Source: Microbacteriaceae bacterium (GTDB lineage Bacteria; Actinomycetota; Actinomycetes; Actinomycetales; Microbacteriaceae). From it: DNA of 64,000 nucleotides. The position numbers and the translations under genes were made by a program. The notes below the pieces were generated by a model. That model saw only the letters and a list, made by a program, of their open reading frames with translations, was not told where the DNA came from and made no database searches. The DNA lies in contig JANXTR010000021.1 of assembly GCA_025352325.1 (NCBI GenBank), positions 1-64,000 of the forward strand, read 5' to 3'. Position 1 is the first letter of the stretch, and every line of letters starts with the position of its first letter. Positions 1 to 8,643 of the stretch are shown here, one piece after another.

Positions 1-1231
1 ACCGGGAGCAGTTGATCGTCTTCGCATCGATCACCGTGCTCGCCACCGTCACCGTGCACGGACCCGCGTACGCCGACAGACCCGTCCCCGCAGGAACACC
101 CGTACTCGACCCCGACGGGAAACCCGCAGTGGACGTCACCGAGGTCACTGGCACCACCGGTGCGGTCACAGGCGAGCCGGAGGGGACGCGGAAGGTGTCG
201 CCTTCATAAGTCCAGATCGCGGCCGGGTAGTTAGCGATGACCGAGTTCTTCTCGGCGATGGATGCGGTGTAAAAGTGGTGCTGATTGGTCGGGCTCCAGA
301 AGCGCGACACCGCGACTGTGCCGGTTACGGAAGTATTCGGCGGGTACACGTAGAACGCCACGCCTTCGAAGCTCCAGGTGGAAGCCGGGTAACCCGCGAC
401 GATCGAATTCTTCTCACTTTCTGAGGCGGTGTAGAAATGGCCGCTGAGCAGTGGACTCCAGAAGCGATAGAGCGGAACCGTCCCGGGCTGCGGCGTCAGG
501 AACGCGTTATAGGCAACTCCTTCATAGGTCCAGATCGACGTCGGGTAGTTCGCCATGATCGAGTCGCGCTCTGTGACGGAAGCCGTATAGAAGTGAGTGG
601 AATTCTTCGGACTCCAAAAGCGATAGACAGCGACCGGTGTCGAACTATTCGTCGCCGGTGTCGAGCCGCCTGCCGCAGGCGTCGCACTCGGTGTTGGTGT
701 CGGCGTGGCACTCGGCGTCGGTGTCGACGCGGCCGCGGGGCTCGGCACGGTGGCGTAGTTGCCGAAGTCTTGCGTGAAGTAGATCTGGCCGTTCAGCTCG
801 TAGTAGCCGATGCCGATCGCGTTGTAGCTGCCCATGATGTTCGCGTAGTGGCCGGGCGACTGATGCCAGGCCTCCACGACGGTGGTGGCGGCGTATCCGA
901 CGGCGATGTTCTCGGCCGCGCCGCTCCATCCGCTCGGGATCTGCGTCGAGTAGCTCGGATTGTGCGTCAGCGAGCCGTTGGCGTACATCTGCGCCGACCA
1001 GTTCTGGGCGACGGTGTCGATCTGGGTGCTCTCCACCAGCGGAGCGAGTCCCCCTGCGGCGCGCAGCGCGTTCGTATCCGCGAGGATCTGCGCCACCGCA
1101 GCCGGGATCGAGACGGATGCCGCTGCCTGCGCCGACAGTGGCGCCACCAGCATCCCGCTCACGGCCAGGCCGAGCGCGATCGTCGCGCCTACCAGCCGTC
1201 GACGGATCGGCGAAAGAGTGTTGTGAACCAT
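1..1231 (-). CDS. Secreted CAP-domain protein with three DUF5648-like repeats (3' end outside window)
   Basis: The frame is open from an ATG at 1231 to the window edge without a stop, so about 410 N-terminal residues are visible. A signal peptide (RRR, hydrophobic core, cleavage near AQA) precedes a CAP/SCP domain (about residues 40-160) with AENIA and the AWHQSPGHYANIM signature. A TPTPS-type linker follows, then three repeats of about 45 residues, each with RFWSP, HFYTAS and W-(T/S)-(Y/F)-EG, typical of DUF5648. The last visible part (YAGPCTVTV, STVIDAKTINC) resembles the entry of a parallel beta-helix domain; that is inference. It is probably an extracellular or wall-associated protein of unknown substrate. 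A CCCCC-N5-GGGGG palindrome lies 86-100 bases upstream. Confidence 0.85.
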   Translation of the reverse strand, partial: MVHNTLSPIRRRLVGATIALGLAVSGMLVAPLSAQAAASVSIPAAVAQILADTNALRAAGGLAPLVESTQIDTVAQNWSAQMYANGSLTHNPSYSTQIPSGWSGAAENIAVGYAATTVVEAWHQSPGHYANIMGSYNAIGIGYYELNGQIYFTQDFGNYATVPSPAAASTPTPSATPTPTPSATPAAGGSTPATNSSTPVAVYRFWSPKNSTHFYTASVTERDSIMANYPTSIWTYEGVAYNAFLTPQPGTVPLYRFWSPLLSGHFYTASESEKNSIVAGYPASTWSFEGVAFYVYPPNTSVTGTVAVSRFWSPTNQHHFYTASIAEKNSVIANYPAAIWTYEGDTFRVPSGSPVTAPVVPVTSVTSTAGFPSGSSTGVPAGTGLSAYAGPCTVTVASTVIDAKTINCSR

Positions 1232-1316
1232 GTTGCGGTGCCCCCCAGCGTCGCATACGTCGCTTCCCCCGAAGCGACTGTTGCCACCCTAGGACAGGGG
1301 ACACGCACGCCACCCG

Positions 1317-1331
1317 CCCCCAAGGTGGGGG
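1317..1331. promoter_or_regulatory. CCCCC-N5-GGGGG palindrome upstream of the CAP-protein gene
   Basis: The 15-base site reads CCCCCAAGGTGGGGG. A site of the same length and architecture (3881-3895) lies at nearly the same distance upstream of the secreted S53 protease gene. It is a candidate operator shared by two secreted-protein genes; the binding protein is unknown. Confidence 0.4.
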
Positions 1332-1373
1332 TCATGAGGTCCGTGGTGGCGTTGTGAGAGGTGTGACTCGTAG

Positions 1374-1778
1374 TCAGACCGTGAGCGACAGCACCAGGAA
1401 GATCAGGCCGATCAGGGGCGCAACGCCCTGGGTTATCGCCGCACGGGCCAGTTTCGGATTCGAGGTGATGAGCACGATCGAGGCCAGCAGCATGCTCAGC
1501 AGCACGAAGATCGACAGCGCGATCCCCTGCGCCTGAACGTTCGCGTAGGCGATCATCACGATCCCGGCGCCAGCGCCGAGGGCCAGGAACACGTTATAGA
1601 AGCCCTGGTTGTAGGCCATCGGACGCACAATGTCGGCCTCCTCCTGGGTGCGCAGGCCGAAGCGCTTCCAGGTGGCAGGGCGGCTCCAGAGCACGCTCTC
1701 GAGCGCGAAGATGACGATATGGATCAGCGCAGCGATCGCGACGAAGATCACGCCCAGGACGAGGAGGACACCGCTCAT
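1374..1778 (-). CDS. DUF1304 family small membrane protein
   Basis: This 134-residue protein has four hydrophobic segments (about residues 3-28, 60-80, 84-105 and 113-133). The FALESVLW segment after the first helix and the motif MAYNQGFYNVFLALG are hallmarks of the DUF1304 family. The function of that family is not established. The start is the first Met directly before the first membrane helix. It lies 23 bases downstream of pfkA on the same strand and may be read with it. Confidence 0.85.
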   Translation of the reverse strand: MSGVLLVLGVIFVAIAALIHIVIFALESVLWSRPATWKRFGLRTQEEADIVRPMAYNQGFYNVFLALGAGAGIVMIAYANVQAQGIALSIFVLLSMLLASIVLITSNPKLARAAITQGVAPLIGLIFLVLSLTV

Positions 1779-1801
1779 CCCGTCAGTGTGGCACTTCCCG
1801 G

Positions 1802-2824
1802 CTATCCGAAGAGGACGGCGGCCTCGTCGTAGCGGCTCTGCGGAACGACCTTGAGGCGGCCGAGCGCGTCCTCGAAGGGCACGTGCACGATCTGGGTGCC
1901 GCGCAGGGCGACCATGCGCCCCCAGTGACCGGACCGGATCGACTCGATCGCGGCCATCCCGTAGCGGGTTGCCAGCACGCGGTCGTATGCGCTCGGGGTG
2001 CCGCCACGCTGGATGTGACCCAGCGTGGTCGCGCGGGTCTCCATCCCGGTTCGGGTCTCGATCTCGGGAGCGAGCTGGTCGCCGATGCCGCCGAGCCGCG
2101 GGCGTCCGAAGGCGTCGAGCCCGCGCTCGGAATGCGCGTCGTCCATGGTGTCGAGTTTGAAGCCCTCGGCCACGCAGATCAGCGGGGCGCGACCGCGGTC
2201 GTGGGCAGACTGCACCCACTCGCAGATCTGCTCGATGCTCGTGCGCTGCTCCGGGATCAGAATCGCGTGCGCGCCGGCCGCCATGCCCGAGTGCAGCGCG
2301 ATCCAGCCGACGTGGCGACCCATGACCTCGGCGACCATGCAGCGACCGTGCGAGTCGCCGGTGGTGCGCAGACGGTCCATGGCATCCGTCGCGATCTGCA
2401 CCGCGGTGTCGAACCCGAAGGTGTAGTCGGTGGCCGAGAGGTCGTTGTCGATCGTCTTGGGCACGCCCACGATCTTGATGCCGGCATCCGTCAACCGCTT
2501 GGCGGCGGCGAGGGTGCCCTCCCCGCCGATCGCGATGAGCGCCTCGACGCCGTTCTCCTCCATGACCTCGGCCACGCGCTCGGCGCCGCCGCCCTCGAAG
2601 GGATTGGTGCGCGAGGTGCCGAGGATGGTGCCGCCCTGCTTCGAGATGCCCATCACCTGCGGGCGCGCGAGGGGCATGATGTCGCCGTCGATGACACCCT
2701 TCCACCCGTTGCGGAAGCCGACGAACTCCATGTCGTGCAACTTGATCCCGGTGAAGACCGCCGCGCGGATGACGGCGTTCAGGCCGGGGCAGTCGCCGCC
2801 GCTGGTGAGGATCCCGATGCTCAT
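1802..2824 (-). CDS. pfkA: 6-phosphofructokinase
   Basis: This 340-residue enzyme phosphorylates fructose 6-phosphate to the 1,6-bisphosphate in glycolysis. It shows GGDCPGLNAVIRA (residues 9-21), GGEGT (100-104), PKTIDNDL (122-129, with the catalytic Asp) and MGRHVGWIAL. A Gly rather than Asp in the GGEG motif is the feature of ATP-dependent members, whereas PPi-dependent enzymes carry GGDD, so ATP use is inferred. The Lys in PKTIDND is normal for the actinobacterial group. It is divergent from the AlkA-like gene, with 71 bases between the starts. Confidence 0.95.
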   Translation of the reverse strand: MSIGILTSGGDCPGLNAVIRAAVFTGIKLHDMEFVGFRNGWKGVIDGDIMPLARPQVMGISKQGGTILGTSRTNPFEGGGAERVAEVMEENGVEALIAIGGEGTLAAAKRLTDAGIKIVGVPKTIDNDLSATDYTFGFDTAVQIATDAMDRLRTTGDSHGRCMVAEVMGRHVGWIALHSGMAAGAHAILIPEQRTSIEQICEWVQSAHDRGRAPLICVAEGFKLDTMDDAHSERGLDAFGRPRLGGIGDQLAPEIETRTGMETRATTLGHIQRGGTPSAYDRVLATRYGMAAIESIRSGHWGRMVALRGTQIVHVPFEDALGRLKVVPQSRYDEAAVLFG

Positions 2825-2895
2825 GAAGCACCATCCTGCCGTGTTTTCGCGGGGGCGCGCGTTCGAGGTCGGCCGGGCTGACTAGGCTCGCCCCG

Positions 2896-3804
2896 ATGGA
2901 GCCGATCCGCACCCGCTACGAGCCGCACCGCGAGGTGTCGCTGCGGCTCACGCTCGGCCCGCTCGCACAGGGCAGCACCGATCCGACCCTTCAGCGGGAT
3001 GCCGCGGGCGTCTGGCTCACCATGTCCACCGCGGCGGGTGCCGCCAGCCTGCATCTCACCGCGCGCGCGGGAGGGGTCGACGCCGCCGCGTGGGGCGATG
3101 GCGCGGAGCACGCGATCGCCGCAGTCCCCGCGCTGCTCGGTGACGACGACGACGACACCGGCTTCGATCCGAGCCGCCATCCTCTCGTCGCGGAGCTGCA
3201 TCACCGCACTCCGGGCCTGCGGCTGACCCGTGCCGCGCGCATCCTCCCGTTCCTGATTCCGACGGTGCTTGCGCAGAAGGTCACCGGCATCGAGGCCAAA
3301 CGAGCCTGGCGCGAGCTGGTCCGGCGCCACGGCGACGCCGCGCCGGGTCCGGCTCCCCTCGGCATGCGCGTCGCGCCCTCCGCGGCGGTGTGGCGCACGG
3401 TCCCGTCGTGGGAGTGGCACCGAGCGGGGGTCGGGCCGCAGCGATCCGACACGATCATGCGGGTGGTGCGGGTCGGCGAATCGCTCGAACGGGCCGCCGT
3501 CGACGCGATCCCGGATGCGATGCGCAAGCTTCGCGCCATCCCGGGTATCGGGGTCTGGACGGTCGCCGAGACGCTGCAGCGCTCGCACGGCGACCCGGAC
3601 GCCGTGAGCGTCGGCGACTTCCACGTGAGTAGGCGCGTGGGCTGGGCGCTCATCGGTGAACGGGTCGACGACGACGCCATGATGGAGCTCCTCGAGCCGT
3701 GGCGGGGCCATCGGCAGCGGGTGGTGCGTCTGATTGAGGCGGCCGGCATCGGGTACGAGCGCCACGGTCCGCGGATGACGATCCTCGACAACCGGAACCA
3801 CTGA
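2896..3804 (+). CDS. DNA-3-methyladenine glycosylase II, AlkA-like (HhH-GPD family)
   Basis: This 302-residue protein has an N-terminal AlkA-like region and a helix-hairpin-helix glycosylase core. The hairpin LRAIPGIGVWTVAETL (about residues 212-227) is followed by VSVGDFHV with the presumed catalytic Asp241. The family excises alkylated purines from DNA during base-excision repair. The acidic run DDDDD near residue 83 is unusual but lies outside the catalytic core. The gene is followed by the upstream region of the S53 protease gene. Confidence 0.85.
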   Translation: MEPIRTRYEPHREVSLRLTLGPLAQGSTDPTLQRDAAGVWLTMSTAAGAASLHLTARAGGVDAAAWGDGAEHAIAAVPALLGDDDDDTGFDPSRHPLVAELHHRTPGLRLTRAARILPFLIPTVLAQKVTGIEAKRAWRELVRRHGDAAPGPAPLGMRVAPSAAVWRTVPSWEWHRAGVGPQRSDTIMRVVRVGESLERAAVDAIPDAMRKLRAIPGIGVWTVAETLQRSHGDPDAVSVGDFHVSRRVGWALIGERVDDDAMMELLEPWRGHRQRVVRLIEAAGIGYERHGPRMTILDNRNH

Positions 3805-3860
3805 CCCGCCGCCGACCGTGCAGCTGACCCGCTCCTCACCCGGCGGTCATCGGTCGCGCT

Positions 3861-3910
3861 GGTGGGGGACCGTCCGTGTACCCCCCTTGTGGGGGACCGG
3901 AACCGGGGGT
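3861..3910 (+). promoter_or_regulatory. G/C-run operator-like cluster upstream of the S53 protease gene
   Basis: A palindrome CCCCCCTTGTGGGGG sits at 3881-3895, 75-89 bases before the protease start. It is flanked by extra G-run half-sites at 3863-3868 and 3904-3909. The same CCCCC-N5-GGGGG form occurs upstream of the CAP-protein gene at 1317-1331. The arrangement looks like a multi-site operator, but no regulator can be named. Confidence 0.4.
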
Positions 3911-3969
3911 TAGCGTCACCGAGCAGGCACTTGTCTGCTTCTTAGGGATCTCCAGGGAAGGGACCTCAC

Positions 3970-5973
3970 GTGGTCAACCGCTCGCTCCGCACCCGACGAG
4001 TCAGGAGGGGCGCCACGATCGCCACCTCGCTTGCCGTTGCTCTCGCCCTCTCGCTGACCGGCGCCTCCGCCGCGTCTGCGGCCGACCGCACCAGCTACGC
4101 GGGTTCCGTGCCCCGCTGGGCCGTCTCCGCAAACGATGTCGGAACCCCGCCCGCCGCGGAGACCTTCGAGGGCGAGGTGTACCTCCCGCTGCGCAACCAC
4201 GCCGGCGCCGAGGCTCTCGCGAAGGCAGTCTCGACTCCCGGGCTCGGGTACCGACTGGGACTCACCCCCGCTCAGTGGATCGCGCGCTTCTCTGCGACGA
4301 AGGCTGACAGCGACGCGGTGGTCGCCTCCCTGACAGCAGCGGGACTCACGATCAGCGCCGTCCCGGCGAGCCGTCAGTACGTGGTGTTCCGCGGAACCGC
4401 GGCGCAGCTCGGCGCAGCATTCGCAACGACACTGCACGTCTACTCCCACGCCGGCGCGACGCTCGTCGCCCCGTCGACGGTGCCGTCGCTTCCCGCGAGC
4501 GTCGGATCCAAGGTGTCAGCCGTCGCGCTCGACCAGTCGCGCTCGCTGACGCGTCCCGACTCGATCAAGCAGGGCGACATCCCGAGTGACACCACCGGTG
4601 TGCAGACCTTCGGCCGCCAGGCCGTCGCCGCTCCGGTGATCACGACGCCCTGCTCGAACTACATCGGCGAGCACACCGTGACCGTCCCGGCCGCCTACAA
4701 CGGGCAGACGACGTACAGCACGTACAACTGCGGCTACACGCCAGCGCAGTTGCGCTCCGCCTACGGCATTTCGGCGCTCCCGAAGTCGCAGAACGGAACG
4801 GGTCAGACCGTCGCGATCATCGACGCATACGCCTCGCCGTCGATCGTCAGCGACGTCAATACCTACTCGACCGCGCTCGGGGAGCCCGGACTCGCCGCCG
4901 GTCAGTACCAGCAGATCGTCCCGACGCCCGCTCAGTTCGTCGACCAGGAGGCCTGCGGCTTCCCGAGTGGCTGGCAGGGCGAGCAGACCCTCGACGTGGA
5001 GGCCGTGCACGCGCTGGCCCCCGGCGCCAAGGTGCTCTATGTCGGTGGCTTCAACTGCGGCGGCGGCCTCGATGTCGCCATGTCGAAGATCCTCGACGGC
5101 AAGCTCGCGAACATCGTGAGCAACAGCTACGGCAACGTCGGCGAGGATGTTCCTGTCGACGTGCTGGCGGGCGAGAACAACCTCTACATCCAGGCGGCCG
5201 GTGAGGGCATCGGTCTCTACTTCTCCAGCGGTGACAACGGGGACGAGGTCGCCGCTCTGGGCGCCGCCGAGCCCGACTTCGCGGCATCCTCCCCGTGGGT
5301 CACCGCGGTCGGCGGCACCTCGCTCGGCATCGACAAGCGCGGCAAGATCGCCTTCGAAACCGGGTGGGGCGACACGATCGACAAGATCGTCGCCGCCCCG
5401 ACCGCTCCCGGCGGCCTTGCGTACACCGGGCCGCTTCCGGGCAGCCGGTTCGTCGGCGGCTCGGGCGGCGGCGTGAGCACCGTGTTCGCGCAGCCGTGGT
5501 ACCAGCGCGGGATCGTCCCGGCGTCACTCGCCCAGGGCAAGCGCGTCTCGCCCGACATCGCGGCTCTCGCCGACCCGTACACCGGGTTCTCGATCGGGAT
5601 CAGCCCGATCGTCGACGACACCACCCTCGAAACCGGCGGCTTCGAGAACGACACGTACGGCGGAACCTCGCTGGCATCCCCGCTGGTCGCGGCGCAGATC
5701 GCGCTCGTGCAGCAGGTGACGCACTCGACAATCGGCTTCGCGAACCCGACGCTGTACGCGCTCGACCGCGTGCTGCCGTCGGCGTTCCGTGACGTCGTCC
5801 CGCAGAACCCGCCGCAGGCAGTCGTTTATACCAGCGCGACCAGTGGGAACACCTACCTGATCACGCTGGACCGCGACACCACTCTCACGACGGCGCCGAA
5901 GTACGACGACGTGACCGGGATCGGCGGGGTGTCGTTCGCGCTCCTCACCTACCTCGGGCAGGGCAGGTACTGA
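3970..5973 (+). CDS. Secreted S53 family serine protease (sedolisin / pro-kumamolisin)
   Basis: A 667-residue preproprotein starts at GTG behind the purine-rich GGAAGGGA. The signal peptide ends near ASAAS-AAD (about residue 37), and residues about 40-200 form the activation prodomain. The catalytic domain shows GEQTLD (Glu338, Asp342), SSGDNG (oxyanion Asp422) and GGTSLASP (Ser567), the complete Glu-Asp-Ser set of sedolisins. These proteases are exported, usually acid-active, and self-process. A strong GC hairpin follows the gene, and G/C-run palindromes precede it. Confidence 0.95.
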   Translation: MVNRSLRTRRVRRGATIATSLAVALALSLTGASAASAADRTSYAGSVPRWAVSANDVGTPPAAETFEGEVYLPLRNHAGAEALAKAVSTPGLGYRLGLTPAQWIARFSATKADSDAVVASLTAAGLTISAVPASRQYVVFRGTAAQLGAAFATTLHVYSHAGATLVAPSTVPSLPASVGSKVSAVALDQSRSLTRPDSIKQGDIPSDTTGVQTFGRQAVAAPVITTPCSNYIGEHTVTVPAAYNGQTTYSTYNCGYTPAQLRSAYGISALPKSQNGTGQTVAIIDAYASPSIVSDVNTYSTALGEPGLAAGQYQQIVPTPAQFVDQEACGFPSGWQGEQTLDVEAVHALAPGAKVLYVGGFNCGGGLDVAMSKILDGKLANIVSNSYGNVGEDVPVDVLAGENNLYIQAAGEGIGLYFSSGDNGDEVAALGAAEPDFAASSPWVTAVGGTSLGIDKRGKIAFETGWGDTIDKIVAAPTAPGGLAYTGPLPGSRFVGGSGGGVSTVFAQPWYQRGIVPASLAQGKRVSPDIAALADPYTGFSIGISPIVDDTTLETGGFENDTYGGTSLASPLVAAQIALVQQVTHSTIGFANPTLYALDRVLPSAFRDVVPQNPPQAVVYTSATSGNTYLITLDRDTTLTTAPKYDDVTGIGGVSFALLTYLGQGRY

Positions 5974-6013
5974 TCTGAGCGCAGAGGGCGCCGCCGCTTC
6001 TGCGGCACGCGTG

Positions 6014-6051
6014 CGCTGGACGGGCACGAGCGCGGTCGCGCCCGTCCAGCG
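6014..6051 (+). terminator. GC-rich hairpin after the S53 protease gene
   Basis: A 12-bp perfect stem (6014-6025 with 6040-6051) encloses a 14-base loop 40 bases after the protease stop. There is no T tract, as is common for actinobacterial terminators. Confidence 0.65.
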
Positions 6052-6093
6052 AGAGGCACGGCAGACTGGCTGGTGTGAGCCTCGCTTCTCTCG

Positions 6094-6393
6094 ATGATGG
6101 ATGTCGGCCGCGCCAACCTCTGGTTCCGCTCCGGGTTCTGGGCGCGCATGCGGGCGGCCGGGTGCTACCCCGGTGGTCGCGGTCGCCACGATCGCGTACC
6201 GCAAGTCCCTGCGCCGTGGCCAGCGATTCCAGCTCGAGACGCGAGCGCAGGCGGCGGGGTCTCCGCCGAGCAACTGACCGAGCTCCTCGGCGACGACCTC
6301 ACCGGCCTCCCACTCGACGACTGGGTGCTGCGTTGGGTCGACGACGTCGCGCTGCCGCCGACGCGCGAGGCGGCCCCGAGCGACTGGGCTTAG
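6094..6393 (+). pseudogene. Remnant of a THEM6-like acyl-CoA thioesterase (hotdog fold)
   Basis: The first frame reads MDVGRANLWFRSGFWARM up to a CCCC run near 6168. Removing one base there restores PVVAVATIAYRKSLRRGQRF and LETR, a match to the core of THEM6-type thioesterases (D-x-GR, RTG-W, VVA-x-TI-YR, QRF-x-LETR). That frame soon stops, and a C-terminal-like segment (SAEQLTELLGDDL, VLRWVDDVAL) resumes in the first frame. The N-terminal part of about 45 residues and part of the middle appear lost. I read this as a frameshifted, deleted gene. Family assignment is from memory of the motif pattern. Confidence 0.6.
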
Positions 6394-6403
6394 CCGCTCG
6401 GGT

Positions 6404-8032
6404 CTAGTCCGATTCGAGAACGGCCATCGCGGCGTTGTGGCCGCCGAGCCCGCTGACGGCGCCGCCGCGCTGAGCACCTGCGCCCGCGAGCAGGATGTGC
6501 GGATGCGCGGTGGCCACCCCCCAGCGCTCGGCCGGGGTCGCGCGCGGCGCGTCATCCTCGGCGAAGGGCCAGCTCAGCGGGCCGTGGAAGATGTTGCCGC
6601 CTGGCATGTGCAGCGCGTGCTCGAGGTCGAGCGTCGTCTTGGTCTCGATGCAGGGGCGACCGTCGGCATCCGTCAGCAGGAGGTCGGCGAGGGGCTCCGC
6701 CAGCACGCCGTCGAGGGAGCGCAGCACCGCCGCCTGAAGCTGGTCGCGCAGGGTGTCGTTGGTCGCCTCGGACGCCAGCCGGCCCGGCGTCTGCAGCGCG
6801 AACACCGTGAGCGTCTGGGTGCCGCTGGCGCGCAGCTCCGGGGACAGGATGCTGGGGTCGGTGAGCGAGTGGCAGTAGATCTCGACGGGCAATGGCTCCG
6901 GCAGCCGACCTGCGATCGCGGAATCGTAGGCGGAACCGAGCTGGCCGAAACCCTCGTTCGCGTGGAAGGTGCCGCCGAACGCGGCCACCGGGTTGAGCCG
7001 CGCATCCCGCAGCCGAGGCAGCCGCTTCAACAACAAGTTGACCTTGCCCTGGGCCCCCTCCGGTCGAGGGATGCTGCCCTCTTCGCCGAGCAGTCGCGCG
7101 AGTTCGAACGGCGCGACGTTGGCGAGCACGGTGGTGGAGGCGAGGGTGTGCTCGATGTCGCCGTGCCGATACGTGACCTCGCCATCGGGGGTGATGGCGG
7201 TGACTTCGGCCGCGGTTCGCACCTCGGCCCCCGCGTCGTGGGCGGCACGGCGCAGCGCACCGCTCACCGAGCCCATCCCCCCGATCGGCACGTCCCAGTC
7301 GCCCGTGCCGCCGCCGATGACGTGGTAGAGGAAGCAGCGGTTGGCGGCCAGTGACTCGTCGACGGCCGGCGCGAAGGTGCCGATCAGTCCGTCGGTGAGC
7401 ACGACGCCGCGCACCAGGTCGTCCGCGAAGCGCCGCTCGACGGTAGCGCCGATCGGATCGTCGATCAGCTCGGTCCACAGGGCGTCGTCGCCGAGCATCC
7501 TGCGGGTCTCGGCGCGAGTCATCAGCGGCTCGGTCACAGTCGGGAAGAGCGTGCGGGCCAGGCGCGCGGTGCCGTCGTAGAAGGTGCGCCAGTGCCCGGC
7601 ATCCGCGGAGGCCCCGATCGCTGCGAACGAGGCCGTCGTTGCCGCCGGATCGCCGGTGTCGACGAGCAGGCCGGTGTCGGTGCCCGGCAGCGGGGTGTAC
7701 GAGGAGTAGCGGCGACGGGCGAGCCGGATGTCGAGCTTCAGCTCGTCGATGATCCTCCGGGGCAGCAGGCTCACCAGGTACGAGTAGCGCGAGAGCCGCG
7801 CGTCCACTCCCGGGAACGCCTGCGTCGAGACCGCGGCGCCCCCCACCTCGCCGAGACGCTCGAGCACGATGACGCTCTTGCCGGCGAGGGCCAGGTACGC
7901 GGCCGCTGTCAGGCCGTTGTGCCCGCCGCCCACGATGGCGACGTCGTAGCGCGCCGTGCCCGGAGCCGGAATGATCAGACCGTTGCCGTCGTGCGGCTGG
8001 TGGGGATGCCGTTCTCCTCGGCGATCGCGCAC
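6404..8032 (-). CDS. FAD-dependent oxidoreductase of the phytoene-desaturase-like family
   Basis: This protein of about 540 residues has an N-terminal dinucleotide fold (DVAIVGGGHNGLTAAAYLA, then VLERLGEVGGAA) and a C-terminal FAD-binding end (LLAGAGAQRGGAVSGLGGHNA). The family includes carotenoid desaturases and other amine or polyene oxidoreductases; no crt genes are nearby, so the substrate is unknown. The start is uncertain. No ATG lies just before the Rossmann motif, and the nearest GTG (8032) is inside the upstream marR gene, with a CTG at 7978 as an alternative. The overlap implies co-transcription with marR. Confidence 0.8.
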   Translation of the reverse strand: MRDRRGERHPHQPHDGNGLIIPAPGTARYDVAIVGGGHNGLTAAAYLALAGKSVIVLERLGEVGGAAVSTQAFPGVDARLSRYSYLVSLLPRRIIDELKLDIRLARRRYSSYTPLPGTDTGLLVDTGDPAATTASFAAIGASADAGHWRTFYDGTARLARTLFPTVTEPLMTRAETRRMLGDDALWTELIDDPIGATVERRFADDLVRGVVLTDGLIGTFAPAVDESLAANRCFLYHVIGGGTGDWDVPIGGMGSVSGALRRAAHDAGAEVRTAAEVTAITPDGEVTYRHGDIEHTLASTTVLANVAPFELARLLGEEGSIPRPEGAQGKVNLLLKRLPRLRDARLNPVAAFGGTFHANEGFGQLGSAYDSAIAGRLPEPLPVEIYCHSLTDPSILSPELRASGTQTLTVFALQTPGRLASEATNDTLRDQLQAAVLRSLDGVLAEPLADLLLTDADGRPCIETKTTLDLEHALHMPGGNIFHGPLSWPFAEDDAPRATPAERWGVATAHPHILLAGAGAQRGGAVSGLGGHNAAMAVLESD

Positions 8033-8490
8033 GCCTCGGGGCTGAGCTTGTCGAGCACATGAATCGAAGCGTCGCCGATAGCGGCCCGCTGCTCCTCGCG
8101 GAGCACGTCGAAGAACAGCTCGCGGATGGTGCGGTTGTGGTTGCGCATCGCGCCGAGCAGCACGCGGCGACCCTCGGCGGTTGGGGAGATCCAGGTGCCA
8201 CGGCCGTCGGTGGGGCACTCGGTGCGCACGACGAGATCGCGCGCCTCCATGCGGGCTACCTGGTGCGAGACCCGGCTCTTCTCCCAGGCCAGCAGCTCGG
8301 CGAGTTCGCCGGTGCGCACCTGGTGGTCGTCGGCCTGCTGGAGCATTAGCAGCACCGAGTAGTCCGCGTGCGAGATGCCGGCGTCTCTCTGCAAACGCCG
8401 GTCGAGTTCGCGCGAGAGCTGAGCGCTCATCGTCATGAAGTCGCGCCAGACGGCCCAGTCCTGATCGCTCAGTTCCTCGTCGGCCGTCAT
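7975..8490 (-). CDS. MarR family transcriptional regulator
   Basis: This 171-residue winged-helix protein shows the MarR core SHADYSVLLMLQQ, a recognition-helix region (ELAELLAWEKSRVSHQVARM) and the wing (CPTDGRGTWISPT). MarR proteins typically repress adjacent oxidoreductase or transporter genes in response to small aromatic or oxidising ligands. It overlaps the start of the FAD oxidoreductase gene and is divergent from putA. A large inverted repeat (8541-8611) sits in the shared upstream region. Confidence 0.9.
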   Translation of the reverse strand: MTADEELSDQDWAVWRDFMTMSAQLSRELDRRLQRDAGISHADYSVLLMLQQADDHQVRTGELAELLAWEKSRVSHQVARMEARDLVVRTECPTDGRGTWISPTAEGRRVLLGAMRNHNRTIRELFFDVLREEQRAAIGDASIHVLDKLSPEACAIAEENGIPTSRTTATV

Positions 8491-8540
8491 GCCGGAGATA
8501 TTACTCGTGCCGGGGCCCTCCGGGGCCTCGCTCTTTCCGT

Positions 8541-8611
8541 GCGCAATTCAGGAAGAACCACCGGAATGGCCCCGAAATCGCACGAAAACTGCGATCCATC
8601 CTGAATTGTGC
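8541..8611. repeat. 71-bp imperfect palindromic element between marR and putA
   Basis: The arms GCGCAATTCAGGA and TCCTGAATTGTGC pair over 13 positions with a single G-T wobble. The 45-base centre holds a second stem, ATCGCA with TGCGAT. A similarly built element with the arm core AATGCAGGA lies at 50465-50555. The arms lie about 65 bases 5' of marR and 33 bases 5' of putA, so it could also act as an operator. Confidence 0.55.
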
Positions 8612-8643
8612 GCGCGCCCGGGCGCGCTCGGGGAGACTGAGGC

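Noticed and set aside
437-1357. A 306-residue plus-strand frame opposite the CAP-domain gene
   Set aside because: It is Arg-rich with no domain and mirrors the third-position GC pattern of the real minus-strand gene, so it is an antisense shadow.
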